In this document: one piece after another, positions 41,887 through 53,029 of the stretch
How the letters are laid out: each line of letters starts with the position of its first letter
Numbering within the stretch: position 1 is the first letter of the stretch
NCBI GenBank assembly: GCA_009746045.1
Contig: RPFO01000296.1
Coordinates: 1,744,388 to 1,808,387 of the forward strand
Length of the DNA: 64,000 nt
From: Mesostigma viride
Lineage: Eukaryota > Streptophyta > Mesostigmatophyceae > Mesostigmatales > Mesostigmataceae
Reading direction: 5' to 3'
The notes under the pieces: model-generated
Seen by the model: only the letters and a program-made list of their open reading frames with translations
Databases searched by the model: none
Told to the model about the DNA's origin: nothing
Made by a program: the position numbers and the translations under genes

Positions 41887-42396
41887 TTGCATTGGCTCGT
41901 GGACCGATCCGCCCTTGCTGCTGACGACATCGACGGCATGGCGGTTTTATTATGGAGGCGGCGACGCGGGCACCGGGAACGGGGGCGTCGGTCTCGACCC
42001 TCTGCTCCCCGATCGCCGTACGCCACATGGGTGAAACCCAGCTGGTCATCGCTCGCCTCTTCGTGGCCACCTTCCATTCGGTGGATCGAGGGCCTCTCGA
42101 CCTACGCCCTGACGGTGGGCGTCAGTTACGCACCACAGATCGATCCGGCCACCCTGAACAAGACCGCAAGGACTTCTTTGCTGCTCTGGAGAACCAGGCG
42201 AACGGCATCCCTGGTCGCAACTACCTCGCTCTGCTACTGGACGCCAACGCAACACTACCACAGGGTACTGGCGGATGTCAACACGCCCCCGACGGTACGG
42301 TCTCCAATGCCAACACTGAACTATTTGCTGATTTGCTTACGACATACGATTTGGTAACTGCCAACACCCGCTTTCCGCATAGTCCAGATGCTCTAA
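41887..42396 (+). pseudogene. LINE endonuclease fragment
   Basis: An open frame contains KDFFAALENQANGIPGRNYL, ALLLDANATLPQG and FADLLTTYDLVTANTRF. The LLLDAN word resembles the metal/substrate D-x-N motif of exonuclease-endonuclease-phosphatase domains in LINE ORF2. The flanks are not recognisably part of the same gene. Confidence 0.5.
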
Positions 42397-42400
42397 TGTA

Positions 42401-42823
42401 ATGTGGCGGCCCTACCCCGGCCGGGAGACGGGGCTGAGCCTCCGCGTCAAGGTGGAGAAGGAACTCATCACCAACTTCCGCCTAGAGGACAGTGTCGCAA
42501 TTGACACCGTCCGCCGCCTACCGGGGCGCACGGACGCGCCGGTGGCACTCGTGCTTACGCGCCCCATCGGCAAGCACTGTATCCTCAATCACCGCACCAA
42601 GCTACCACGAGGCTTGGGTTGGAGTCTCGACGACGATCTGACCCCGGCGCAGCTTCGCGCCCGCAGGGACCGGCTGGCACACGAGGACGCGAAGAAGGCC
42701 CTCGCTGACCGCACGAAGAAGGTGCGGCTGCGGTGGAAGGACGACGCATGGCACATGGAGGTTACCTCGCGGGAGGTTACCACGCCGAGGGGAGACCGGC
42801 GCGCGGGGGGGTATAGGGAGTAG
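42401..42823 (+). pseudogene. LINE ORF1 C-terminal fragment
   Basis: The end of an ORF1-type protein: VRRLPGRTDAPVALVLTRP, LGWSLDDDLTPAQLRARRD and a Lys/Arg-rich tail. The LDDDLTPAQ motif is shared with the ORF1 copies at 39675-40307, 43938-44393 and 54380-55121. An endonuclease start follows about 400 bases on, which is the normal ORF1-ORF2 order. Confidence 0.6.
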
Positions 42824-43213
42824 GCCCGGCCTCCCCGCCCCCTCACACCGCGCCGCAGCTACCGGGGGCTTAGCTAGAACCCACCCCCCACACCCGTCGT
42901 CCGATGGCCGAGCGTGTCTTGGATACAGTAGTCCAATCTCACGGACGACGCAACGGAGTCAAAGCCGCGACCTTCATTGCCAACTTCGCAACAAGGAGCG
43001 CCTGCTGGCTTTCGCAACCCGGCACTCCCAACGGTATGCTGCATTCTTTGACCCAAACGGACCAGGCGAGCAAGTCGCGCCGCCCGCCTGGAGGGTGCCC
43101 TATGCGCGTTGAAAAGTACTATGTTATCTCACGCCGCACACCCGTCCCCGCCAGCCTCTCCCCAACCCCCTGCCGACACCGCGGGTCGATCCCGGCGCCC
43201 CCTAGCTGCTGGG

Positions 43214-43555
43214 CCAACGCCGGCACCACTCGCTACGCATCGCTACCTACAATGTCCACACCCTGCCCGGGGGAGATGCCCCCCCGCGGGCCCACGAGCT
43301 TGTCCACTACTGCCGCCTATATGGCATTGATGTGCTTGGGGTCCAAGAGCACTGACGCTCCTTTGAGGGCCCCGTTCAGCGTGTCACCCTCGCACTACAA
43401 TGGCAACTGCTGCATGTGCGGCCCGGCACATGCACCGGGTCAGGGAGTATAGTGGGCCTGCTGTGCTCCCCCACCGCTGCCGCCCAGCTCGTGGACCACA
43501 TTTTTTCTAATGAGATTAGCATAGTACTCCGTGGCATTAATTAATTAATTAATAA
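43214..43555 (+). pseudogene. LINE endonuclease N-terminus joined to a family D tail
   Basis: RIATYNVHTLPGGDAP, ELVHYCRLYGIDVLGVQEH is the start of an ORF2 endonuclease, with the N and E catalytic motifs (TYNVHTL, GVQEH). A stop follows. The sequence then jumps to TAATGAGATTAGCATAGTAC and CTCCGTGGCAT, the 3' end of family D, and a (TTAA)n run (43538-43553). Nearly all of ORF2 is missing. Confidence 0.6.
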
Positions 43556-43685
43556 GCACGTGACTGCGTCACGTGGGTGCCAATACAGAGTAAATGAACC
43601 TTCAACCCTATATACACAGCGAGAAGGAGGGAGGGCGCCCTAGCTTCTCTCACTGCCGCAGGTGGGCAGGCCACAGAGCGCTCTC
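43556..43685 (+). repeat. Dispersed repeat shared with 12893-13020
   Basis: Shared words include GACTGCGTCA, GTGGGTGCC, CCTTCAACCC, GGAGGGCGC, TTCTCTC and AGGTGGGCAGGCCACAGAG. In both places it precedes or sits among LINE pieces, so it may be an element's 5' region. Confidence 0.65.
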
Positions 43686-43937
43686 TCCACGGCATGGTGC
43701 CGGGGCGCAACACTGTGGGTGCAATGCAACCAATGCAATACCATAGGTAGGCTGACGCATAGCTTATGCTACAAATGTGAGGTGGGCTGAAGACGTCGGC
43801 TCGCAAGATTATGGCCACAAGGTGCCAGAGCTAATTGAAGGTACTATAACGCTGTGCGCTAATATCGTTTCAAGTGCTGTAATGCCTAAGCTATCCCATA
43901 ATCGATTGCCCCCATCTAGACAACTAGCTGGAGTGCT

Positions 43938-44393
43938 CTATCCCGGGGAAGCCCGGGGGGGCTTCCACAGTTTCTTGTTGACATAGAGGTCCCCGCCCCG
44001 CCAGTACACTTGGGGCTTCTCGGGGTTGGTCTTGTGGCGGATGTAGTCGGGCCACTGATCGCGGCGTTGCTGCTGCTGGGCTGGCGTCAGGTCGTCGTCA
44101 AGCGACCAGGAGGTGTCCACCAGCTTCTTGCGGCGAGAGAGGAACCGAACTCGGGCTGTGATGTCGCTGAAGGTGAGGACCACTGGAGGGGGCCCAGCCT
44201 TGGCCCGTGGATGGGGCAGGCGGCAGGCGCCCTGCAGTATCGCACCTGGCAGCAGCATGCACGCCAAGAGCTGTTTCTTCAGCTCGTCGAGAAGAGAGTC
44301 TGGGGTCTCCTCCGGCGGCATGTCGAAGCGCCTGGGGATGACCCGGCAGCGGCGACGGTCGCGGTCAGCGGCCTCGCGGCGCGTGTCTTCCAA
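43938..44393 (-). pseudogene. LINE ORF1 fragment (minus strand)
   Basis: The frame reads RRDADRDRRRC-like, then CRVIPRRFDMPPEETPDSLL, ACRLPHPRAKAGPPPVVLTF, SLDDDLTPAQQQQRRDQWPD and KPQVYWRGGDLYVNKKLWKP. This is the same C-terminal architecture as 54650-55121, about 50% alike by eye. Its 5' part is replaced at 44394 by a family D tail in plus orientation. Confidence 0.7.
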
Positions 44394-44445
44394 CTCCGTG
44401 GCATGCCTTCGCGCATGACACGCAAGTACTTACTTACTTAGTTAC
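44391..44445 (+). mobile_element. Family D LINE tail
   Basis: ACTCCGTGGCATGCC, GCGCATGACACGCAAGTACT and (TTAC)n repeats. The same end occurs at 46117-46265 and 53964-54126. Confidence 0.7.
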
Positions 44446-44499
44446 ATATGCTCTGGTCACACACACCTCGCCATCTGGCACTGAACGCTGCATCGACTA

Positions 44500-46116
44500 T
44501 GTTGTATATGTAGTGCATGCGCAAGCGTCATCAAGAATCTCTACTAGCTGCTCGCTCGCACGTGATCCCCCTGCATGGTGCGCTCCAATCATCGCATCGT
44601 CACCGCCCGCATCCGCCTGCGATTCCCCTCGCACTTTCGTAAGCACGTGGCACCACCTGATGCGCACACTGCAGTTGCTTGAGAAATCTGACGACGCTCG
44701 ATCAGGAGGACTGCCCTGCAAAACTCGCCCACAAGCGCGCGGCAGAGGAGTTCGTCAACGCGCTGGATCGGTCGACATCCCGGCCAGCCACGCCCAGCTG
44801 CCCGCTGCCGGCCCGGGGCATCGGCCCTTCGGCACCTCGCTGGCAAGCTGCCCGCGGTAGGGCCCCTCAGTCATGCTGCCCCCCCGCCGCCCGCCCCGCT
44901 TCACCATGGCCTGCACCGGCTCCCCGCCGTCATCCAGGCCTGGCAAGCTCTGCGCGACAACCGCGACCCCGCCCGCTACGCCCGCCTCAAAGCCGAATAT
45001 ACCACTCGGCCATCCGGCAGTCGACCAAGGAGCAGGAGGACCTCCATGTCCGCGAGTACTTCGCCCACCTCAAGGACCAGCACGTACGGCAAGTACGCCT
45101 GGACCCGCCTGCATGACGCCCAACGGCCAGCCGGCCGGCCGCGCAGCCGGCGCCGCAAATGCCGGCTCTCTGGCTCACCGCAGCAGCAGCTTGACCATTG
45201 TTGGAATTCCTCCCAGTCCCGGCTGCTCGGCGCCCCCCCGCCGCCGCCTCCGCTCAAGTGGCCCTCTGGTGGCCGCGCGCCTGGCGCCTGCGGGCGTCCC
45301 TGCGCCGCCCACGCGTCGCCCGCCGCTGAGCAGGACTACACGCACCCGGCCCTGCATGACGGACCCCCTGGCCGACCCCAATGTCGGAGCTTCCGCTGTT
45401 CACAGAGCTCGAGCTGACCACCGCCGCCAAGCAACTCCGCTTCTACGTACGCCGCCTTTGGACCTGACCAGCTCCCCGCCCCGGTGCATGGGGCTCACGG
45501 GGTTCCTGCTTGACGGCTGCAACCGGATCCTGCCGACGCGCCGCCGATTCTTGAATGGCAACTGGCAGCACAGCCACCGTATTATGCTGTACAAAAACAA
45601 AGGTTCCCCTGACGACCCGGCCAACTACCGCGGAGTCTGCATCCAGAGCGCCGCAAGTCAAGTTGTTCATGCGCATGATCCTCAACCGCCTTCGTTCTGC
45701 TCTCGACCGTCACCTTGGGGAGAGTCAAATGCATGGGCTTTCCTCCTGGGCACAACACCGTCATGGCCATCTTCGTCGCGCGCGGCATCTAATCGAGGAA
45801 ATCGCTCTCCTGGCAGCAACCTGGTGAGTTTCCCGCCATCCTGATCTGCGTCGACTTCATCAAGGCTTTTGATTCTGTCCTCTGGGCCGCTCTATGGGCT
45901 GTCCTTGCTCGCGCTCGCGTACCCACTCCCCTGATAACTACTGTCATCCGCACGCTGTACGTATGAGGAGTCGACCACTTCGGTGCGCACTCAAGACGGC
46001 TTTTATACCCCGCCGCGGCCATATGTCCACGTACTGCATGCAGACCGGCGTCTGCATGGCAGGGTTGTGTCCTGTCGCCGCGTACCTGTTTATTATTGTC
46101 TAAGTGGATTATGTTA
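44500..46116 (+). pseudogene. Decayed LINE ORF2 (endonuclease end to reverse transcriptase)
   Basis: Pieces in several frames: MLYKNKGSPDDPANYRGVCI with QSAA (45585-45660), FMRMILNRLRSALDRHLGES (45666-45725), ICVDFIKAFDSVLWAALWAV (45843-45903) and LFIIV (46087-46100). These are the finger and palm motifs of LINE reverse transcriptases in correct order, broken by many shifts. The closest copy here is 57945-58228. Confidence 0.7.
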
Positions 46117-46265
46117 TGCGATGATTACATCCCCATCTAGTGCTTAACGGTTGGGGGATGATGCAGACGATATTTGCTTAAACTTTTGTGTAAATATTTT
46201 AATGAGATTAGCATAGTACTCCGTGGCATGCCTCTGCGCATGACACGCAAGTACTTACTTAGTTA
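46117..46265 (+). mobile_element. Family D LINE 3' end
   Basis: Shares with 53964-54126 the words GATTACATCCCCATCTAGTG, CTTAACGGTTGGGGGATGAT, TCCGTGGCATGCCT and GACACGCAAGTACTTACTTA. It has no CTCC-CAAC-GGAG hairpin, unlike families A to C. Confidence 0.8.
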
Positions 46266-46880
46266 CTTATGTTATGCGCCAGGCACGTGCCCGCTTTGCT
46301 AGCATTGCAGGCCGTGCCCCTCCTGGCCTACATAGTGATCACGAACAAGCTTGGGGAAGGGGGGCCGACTATTAACAAGCAAAATTTACTATCTGGCCGA
46401 CGACATCACGCTCATGGAGAAGCCAGAGTCTGCCCAACTTTGGCTGGACTGCCTGCATGGCGCTCGAGGCTCGGGCGGTTGGTCTACTAGAAATCAGCCC
46501 CAAAACGGAGGCCCTGGCTCTCGGCATGCATGGCCGGGCCCCCGCCCACACTACGCCTCTTAGCTCCGACACCGAGGTCAACTACCCTACTTCAGGCCGC
46601 TTCAAGCTGCTCGGCAGTTGGCTTCCCGCATTAGCTGCGAGGACGACCTGACGACACGGATCAAATCATCGGCATATGGGGTGGGCGCAACTCCATGACC
46701 ACCGCCGCTGATGGAGCAACCCCACCCTACCCCGGATCTTCAAGCATGACCTCTTCATGAGGTCGTCATTCTGATGATCCTGACCTACGGCACCGAGATC
46801 TGGACAGTGACGCAGGAGCTGGAGCGCTGGAGCAACGACTCGACGGCATTGTCACCAAGATGCTGCATGCGCGATTGATT
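46266..46880 (+). pseudogene. LINE reverse-transcriptase fragment with degenerate YADD
   Basis: IYYLADDITLMEKPESAQLW followed by LDCL and, in another frame, MALEARAVGLLEISPKTEAL. This matches LIYADDTTLIARPEHIQTWL at 59032-59090 with the catalytic Tyr-Ala-Asp-Asp altered to Leu-Ala-Asp-Asp. Several shifts follow. Confidence 0.7.
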
Positions 46881-47295
46881 AATTCATTAAGGGGACAGGA
46901 CACCCCCGAATTTTTTGGCGCCAAAAAAATCGCGCCGGAACCTATGTAAGGTCACAAATTTCATGAGCACGGTGCGCGCACCCCTTGCGCGGATCGAAGT
47001 GGCCATGGCGACTGCGTTCAGGAAAAAATACCACAATATGGCAAGCGAAATGCAAAAATTTTACTCGAATCTAAAAGGCTGTGAGTTTATGAATTGTTTT
47101 TTTGTGGCGGAAATCAGCTTGTTTACAACATGGCCGTTGTTTTTTTATGCCATCGGCATGCATGATGGGGGGTAATCTGAATTTTTTTAATTTGGTCGCG
47201 CGGAATGAGATATAATTCATGATAGCGGCAGTAAAATCGCGTTTTGGGGGGTTGTTCTGACCGTGAGGCAAGCATGAATATCGGTTGCATCGAAT

Positions 47296-47420
47296 TCTAA
47301 ACCGAGCTGGTGCTCCAGGTTGGAAAATACGTGTGCGGGGTATAATACGTGGACTTAAAATACGCGTATTATACGTGGGGGGTATAAAATACGCGGCGGT
47401 AAAATGCGTGACAGTTTTTT
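47296..47420 (+). repeat. TAAAATACGC-rich subterminal-like region, left of hAT gene
   Basis: Contains GCTGGTGCT, TTAAAATACGC, TATAAAATACGC and AAAATGCG. A similar cluster (TAAAATACGCCTAAAATACG, AAAATGCGG, GGCTGGTGCT) lies at 51050-51165 on the other side of the transposase. Short repeated motifs near both ends are typical transposase-binding subterminal repeats. Element termini were not found. Confidence 0.45.
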
Positions 47421-47656
47421 GTGGTCCAATTGTCAGCAGTCACCCAATAAGCACGCTCCTTGTTGATGATGGTCATGCAGTTATTACAACTGAAATTTGG
47501 TGTATATGCTTATTTATTAACATCTTCCATTTATGCCCTGCAATCCTATCTGATTATGATTTGATAAATGCAGGGGGGAGCATGCTGCAACGGGAATTGT
47601 AAGGAATCAATTAATTAATTTATTGTAAGGAAAGCCATCCACTATATAATGCATGA

Positions 47657-48120
47657 GAGGACATAAGACACAACTACGGACCATGCTCTCAAGGATCCCA
47701 CAACAAGCTCCATACACATACACATACACACACATTCATCATTGACAAAATGCACAACAGCAGAGGATATAAGACACAAGGACCTTATTGTGGGATCCTT
47801 GAGAGCAAGTGCTCTCAAGGATCCCACAACAAGCTCCATACACATACACACATGTGCACACACATTCATCATTGACAAAATGCACAACAGCAGAGGATAT
47901 AAGACACAAGGACCTTATTGTGGGATCATTGAGAGCAAGTGCTCTCAAGGATCCCACAACAAGCTCCATACACATACACACACATTCATCATTGACAAAA
48001 TGCACAACAGCAGAGGATATAAGACACAAGGACCATGCTCTCAAGGATCCCACAACAAGCTCCATACACATACACACATATGCACACGTAACATTCATCA
48101 TGCATAGACAAAATGCACAA
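47657..48120 (+). repeat. Hairpin-bearing minisatellite
   Basis: Four units of about 115-130 bases contain CTCAAGGATCCCACAACAAG, CACACATTCATCATTGAC, AAATGCACAACAGCAGAGG and ACACAAGGACC. In the first two units the end (CCTTATTGTGGGATCCTTGA and one variant) is the reverse of the next unit's start, so each junction can fold as a long hairpin. Confidence 0.9.
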
Positions 48121-48541
48121 CAGCACCCCCGCTGCCATGGAGATTACTCCACGTTGGTCCATGCAATTATTTAAGCCAGCATGGCCATGCTTTCTTAACG
48201 GCAGCGCATGCAGCCCTTGTTCTCACTATACTATTGCTAGTAACTTGTGAGTTATAACTTAATGTCCCATCCATCACATGGGTCCATGCAACCATCGGCC
48301 ATCACCCACTGCCATCACATACTACACCGGCTCAAGATGGTATAAGTATTAAGACAAAAGACTCCTTCATAGATCATGCTAAGCATGACCCTTTAGTTCT
48401 TGTCTGGCGGCTGCAGCGGCAAGAACCGCGGCTTCTTTGCCCGGGCTGTGCAGGCAGCGCGAACCTTGCGCCGCAGGCGCAGGTCCTCCTCCTCCGCCTC
48501 CTCCTCCCCCACCTCCTCCTCCAACCGGGAGGAGCCAGGCC

Positions 48542-50776
48542 TTAACTTCCCACAGTGGTGCCGTGACCACGGTGCTTGCCCTGCACCTCCTCCTCCTCCT
48601 CCTCCTCCTCCTCCTCCTCCTCCTCCTCCTCCTCCTCCTCCTCCTCCTCCTCCTCCTCCTCCTCCTCCTCCTCCTCCTCCTCCTCCTCCTCCTCCTCCTC
48701 CTCCTCCTCCTCCTCCTCCTCCTCCATCTCCACCTCATCCCCGCTGGCCTCATCATCGGTGGCGTAGCCGTCGTGCCTGAGGAACGCCTCCGCGTACTGC
48801 GCATCGCGGGCCTTGTTGACAGCCCTGATGTTGTGATACATGTACATCAAGTCCACCGCCTTCTCCTCGGACAGACGGTTCCGCAACTTGGTGTGCAGGA
48901 ACTTCATGTTGGACCAACAACCCTCGGCCGCACCCGCGGACGTTGGCGCCGCCAGCACAGGCACAGCCACCATCTTCAGCTCGATGGCGCCTGCCATGCC
49001 CCCAATCTGCTCCCAGTATCCAGAGGGCGTCTCCTTCTCGATCCAGGTCATGGACATCTTGGAGCCAAAGGCGCCCTCCAGCCTCCGGAACCTGTGCCAC
49101 TGGCTCACAGCCTCTGCACCCCTCTCGCTGCCCAGGAGCTTCTCGCAGATGCGCGCCAAAGCCACCATCACCTCCTGATTGTCCTCAATGCCCGGCCGGC
49201 CCACCTCCACCTGCCTGCCCTTGTCGTCCTGGACGATCCGAACGACGTGCTGGGGGTTCAAGGCGAAGCCCGCCATCTGCAGGTCGTTGTTCATGCATTC
49301 CCACCGGCTGCGCCAGATGTCCAGCACGTCGCCCCTGCGCTTCTTGTCGGCGTGAGAACCTCCTCCCTCTGCGGGTTGGATGCCTCCAAGGCCTTCTCCA
49401 CGTCCAGCATGGACGCGTAGATCGTGCCCATGCTGGCCCGCCGCCCATCGACCTCGCGCAGGACCTTGTACATCAGCTGCAAGACCTGAAGCACATTGCC
49501 GAGCTCCTGCCACAGCCCCTCGTCCAGGATCAGCGAGCGCACCTCCCTGGCCTCTGCCGTCCAGTCCTTGTTGGCGGTCGCCTTCCTCCACTGCTTGGAG
49601 GCAACCATAGTGGCCAGCGTGTCCCGCTCGTCGTAGCACTTCTTCGCGCACAGGAAGTTCTTGGCGAACCGCGTCTCGGGCGGCAGGTTGAGCGCGCCCC
49701 TGTCGTAGCTGCGCCAGAGGGAGAGCGTCGCATCGTGGGCGCGGATGAACTTGGAGATCTGGCGACACGCTGCCAGTTGCTCCTTCACCCATGGCAGGTC
49801 GCCCACGTCCTCGAACGCCAGGTTGATGACGTGAGCAGAGCACCACGCGGGCGTGATGTGCTCGAAGCCCTTCGTGGCCGCCACCTCGTCGCATGCATTC
49901 TGGCACGCACTTGCTACATCCATCAAGATCTGGATGTAGTTCTCAGGCCCGTGCCTCCTCGATCATGACCACCTTGCAGGCCTTGCCCAGATAGGCAGAG
50001 TTCTTGTACTGGCCAGAGGCGTCCAGCGCGTCCTCAAAGATGGCGATGCCGTTGGTGACGCTGAGAAAGTTGACGATGGGCTTCTTGTTTACATTCGTGG
50101 CGGAATCAGAAACGAGGGTCCAGCTGTAACGGTTGTTCTTGGCCCTGAGATCCTCGACAGCCACCTGCACGCTCTCCTTCTTCTTCACGAGAAGCTCGCC
50201 ACCCAACAACTTCCGAGAAGGAGGGGTGACGTGCCCTCCTCTGTACTGGACCATGCCGGCCACCATCTGCTTGAAAGAGGCGCTCTCAGCCGCATTGAAG
50301 GCAATGCCGTTCTCGATAAAAAATTCGGCAGCCAGCAGCTGGACACCTTTCTCGTCGACGGGAACCAGCCATTTGGTGATGCTCAGCTGGCCTTTGCTGG
50401 GAACCGACGACAAGTCAGCCGGCGCAGCCCCTCCCATCTCCGCCATTGCCCTGTTCAAATTGTGCTGCTTCTTGGCGTCTGACTGCTGCGACTTGTTGTT
50501 ATACATCCTGAGAAACTTGCTCCGGATATTCGGTGGAATTTTGTCGCAGGGTAACATCCCTTCCCCTGCGATTCCGGCAAAGTGTGCACGGACTCGGAAT
50601 ACGCTGATTGCCCCCGCCCCGTATGAGAACTTCTTGTTGCAAAATGAGCAGAACTTATTCGACACAAACTGCGTTTTGTTACTAACAGCATCTGTGACTG
50701 CTTCTTTCTTCTCGAGAACGAAATCCCATTCAGGCCCTTTCTTCCTCATGGCTGCAAATCGAAGATGGCTGCACAC
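48542..50776 (-). pseudogene. hAT-type transposase with BED zinc finger, two frameshifts
   Basis: hAT transposases cut and paste DNA elements. Segment 1 (50776-49946) has a BED-type finger CSFC...RVRAHFAG...C and a DUF659-like core (WTLVSDSATNVNKKPIVNFL, VDASGQYKNSAYLGKA). A one-base shift near 49947 leads to segment 2 (to about 49350): PENYIQILMDVASACQNACD, ITPAWCSAHVINLAFEDVG. A second shift near 49350 leads to segment 3 with KRRGDVLDIWRSRWECMNND and the hAT dimerisation end AEGCWSNMKFLHTKLRNRLS. The protein then runs into about 48 glutamates and stops at 48542. Unless these shifts are sequencing errors, it is inactive. Confidence 0.85.
48588..48725 (+). repeat. (CCT)n tract, poly-Glu codons on the minus strand
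   Basis: About 46 CCT triplets. On the minus strand they are GAG codons in frame with the hAT transposase C-terminus, right after DEASGDEVEM. The acidic tail has presumably expanded from a short native acidic run. Confidence 0.95.
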
Positions 50777-53029
50777 TGTCGCACAGTCGCACTGGCCTCG
50801 TCGTCGCTATATTGCATTACACCGTCAGTAGCACAGCTGGCATTTGCTGGCACACTGTTATTATGCGTTATGTACCTAGTCCTAGCTGTCTCCTACCGGC
50901 CAAACATTTTGCAAGGCTTGCGCTTTATGAAAAGAACTGTACGCATCTACTTCTAGTAGTAAAAAATTCTCAAATGTGCAGTGAGCGCGCCGCGCCCAGA
51001 ACCTGGGCACCGCGCCAGTGCCCGCTGCCCGCTGGTACCCCCGAAAAATTCTAAGTCCAAACCGCGTGGTCAGACGTAAAATACGCCTAAAATACGTCGA
51101 GGCTCATAATATGCTTTATCCCGCATTTTATCGCAAAAATGCGGTGTACAGACCAACCCGGCTGGTGCTTTTTGCCAGACTTTCGGCCATTATCGGCAAG
51201 TAATCGTTCAGACCTGTGCAGTGCGTGTCTGACCTGTCCATGGAAGAACGGCTGTTGTTGCGCACCTGGGCGAGGGATTTAAGGGGGCAAGGTACAGATT
51301 TGTCGCGAATGTTATCTGCTATCAGTGTTTTCTTCTATATGAGCAGGCTGCCTCATCGTTCGAAGTTTTTTGCGTTCTTTTTGGGCAGTTTCCGCCAGCT
51401 ATCTCGCCGTCGCCTGCCGTTTTGCGAGTGTCGAATACCTGGCAGCTTTAGATTGTTTTCGATGATGTCGTGATCAGGGCCGCTTCAGTCGCAGCCTATA
51501 GCTCTTCGGGAAGGCCGTATATAAGGCATTTCATAAAACGTGTTCTTGCAAGGATAATATGTTAAGTGCGTATGGACGCTTCTTGTTGTGTGAGAGAGAC
51601 GCACGTCCCTCTCTTCGCAGGCCGCAGCGGCATCACAGTGCTCATGCTCGATCATGCGCTGAAGGGTCGCCAATGTTTTCTTTGCATTTTATCGTGCAGG
51701 GATGGAAGTGTTACTATAGTGATGATGATGTTGGAGATATTGAATTTGTGTGACTGCATGTAGTAGATAGCTGGCACCATTGGTTGTTTGAGCTTTAATC
51801 CTTTGTTATAATGATGTGACAAGAGTACAATGTGCTGAGCCAACCATGGTTCAGTGATGTATGTATGCATGACTGCATGCAAGCTATATATACCATAACC
51901 GCAAAATATGGTGTTGTTCTTAGTCATGCAGTTGCATCGTATTTCCCGTCTTTGTTCTTATTATCGTGTCGATTGTCGATTTCATGCATCACGACTCTTG
52001 TTGAACTCTTGCATCGTTTGTTGGTCAAAGACTATGACCGAGACATTATTCTCCGTCAAGTCCGGTGTTTTTTGCAACGTCACCCACTATCTGATGGGTA
52101 TTGCTAAGCAACACGATGTTTTCTGGCATGCGCGGGCTTAATTTGGTTCCCGCCGCGCGCGCACATTTGAAAGTGCCGTCCTCCGGATTTTCGCCTTTGC
52201 ACCGTGTGCAGTTCTTGTTGGACGTTTGGAATCATGGCAAGTGGCTAACGTAGTAATGACTGACTAGCTAGACCTTTTCAGTGGTTTTCCATTAGCGGGT
52301 GTTTCCTCGTAAATGGTCGGAGAGCGATCGCAGCAATGGTGCTCACCACTAGACACTCCCGGCCAGTTAGGCTCGAAACACACGCCCTGATCAAGCAAGC
52401 TGTTTCCGGCCCCACCGTCTAGGTCATCTAGTCGCTCTATGTACATGTAAGCCAGCCATAATTTCAATGCACACGGCTATTTGTGGTCTGTACACATTTC
52501 CATCTCCACTCATATTCATCATCCTGAACGACTCGAAAACGCGGACAAGATAACAGCAGGCTCGAGCTAGTAACCCATGGTCCGGATTCTCCCGATTTCT
52601 GGCCTGCGCTGCATGGTTGTCTCCTTGATACCATGTTCCTACTAGTAGCTAGTAACTTGGTTCCTTGCCCTCCATAGTCTCAGTTTGTCATCCACATTGC
52701 CGGGGACGACAGTTTAGGATCGTTTGTTGTGTTGCAATTAGCTTGGTTGGCATGCATCAACCTTACACTCTTCTAACCAGGCTGGGAGAAACATAGGAAA
52801 TGCTGCTTAGTAGGCATGTTAGGGCTTCCATGCATGAGTATACCATCGTCAAGGCTATGCACATATTTACAACAAGGCTGGCCATGCTCAAGGGACGATG
52901 AAGACGTATGACGGTGCGTGGCCACCCCTTTGTACTTTGTAAACATACTCAGCATGGTTTGGGTGCATGGTGGAATATGAAGTGGCATTATGGGGTTACT
53001 AACTTACTGCTCCCTCCCTCTGCAATTAG
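50777..53029. other. No gene recognised; dispersed repeat copy at 52561-52630
   Basis: The left part may be the 5' side of the hAT element, including the motif cluster at 51050-51165. The rest is AT-rich, with no domain-bearing frame. At 52561-52630 is a copy of the dispersed repeat also seen at 11757. Confidence 0.5.

Noticed and set aside
48379-49420. Poly-Leu, poly-Pro and poly-Arg frames
   Set aside because: Other frames of the (CCT)n tract and antisense of the hAT transposase.
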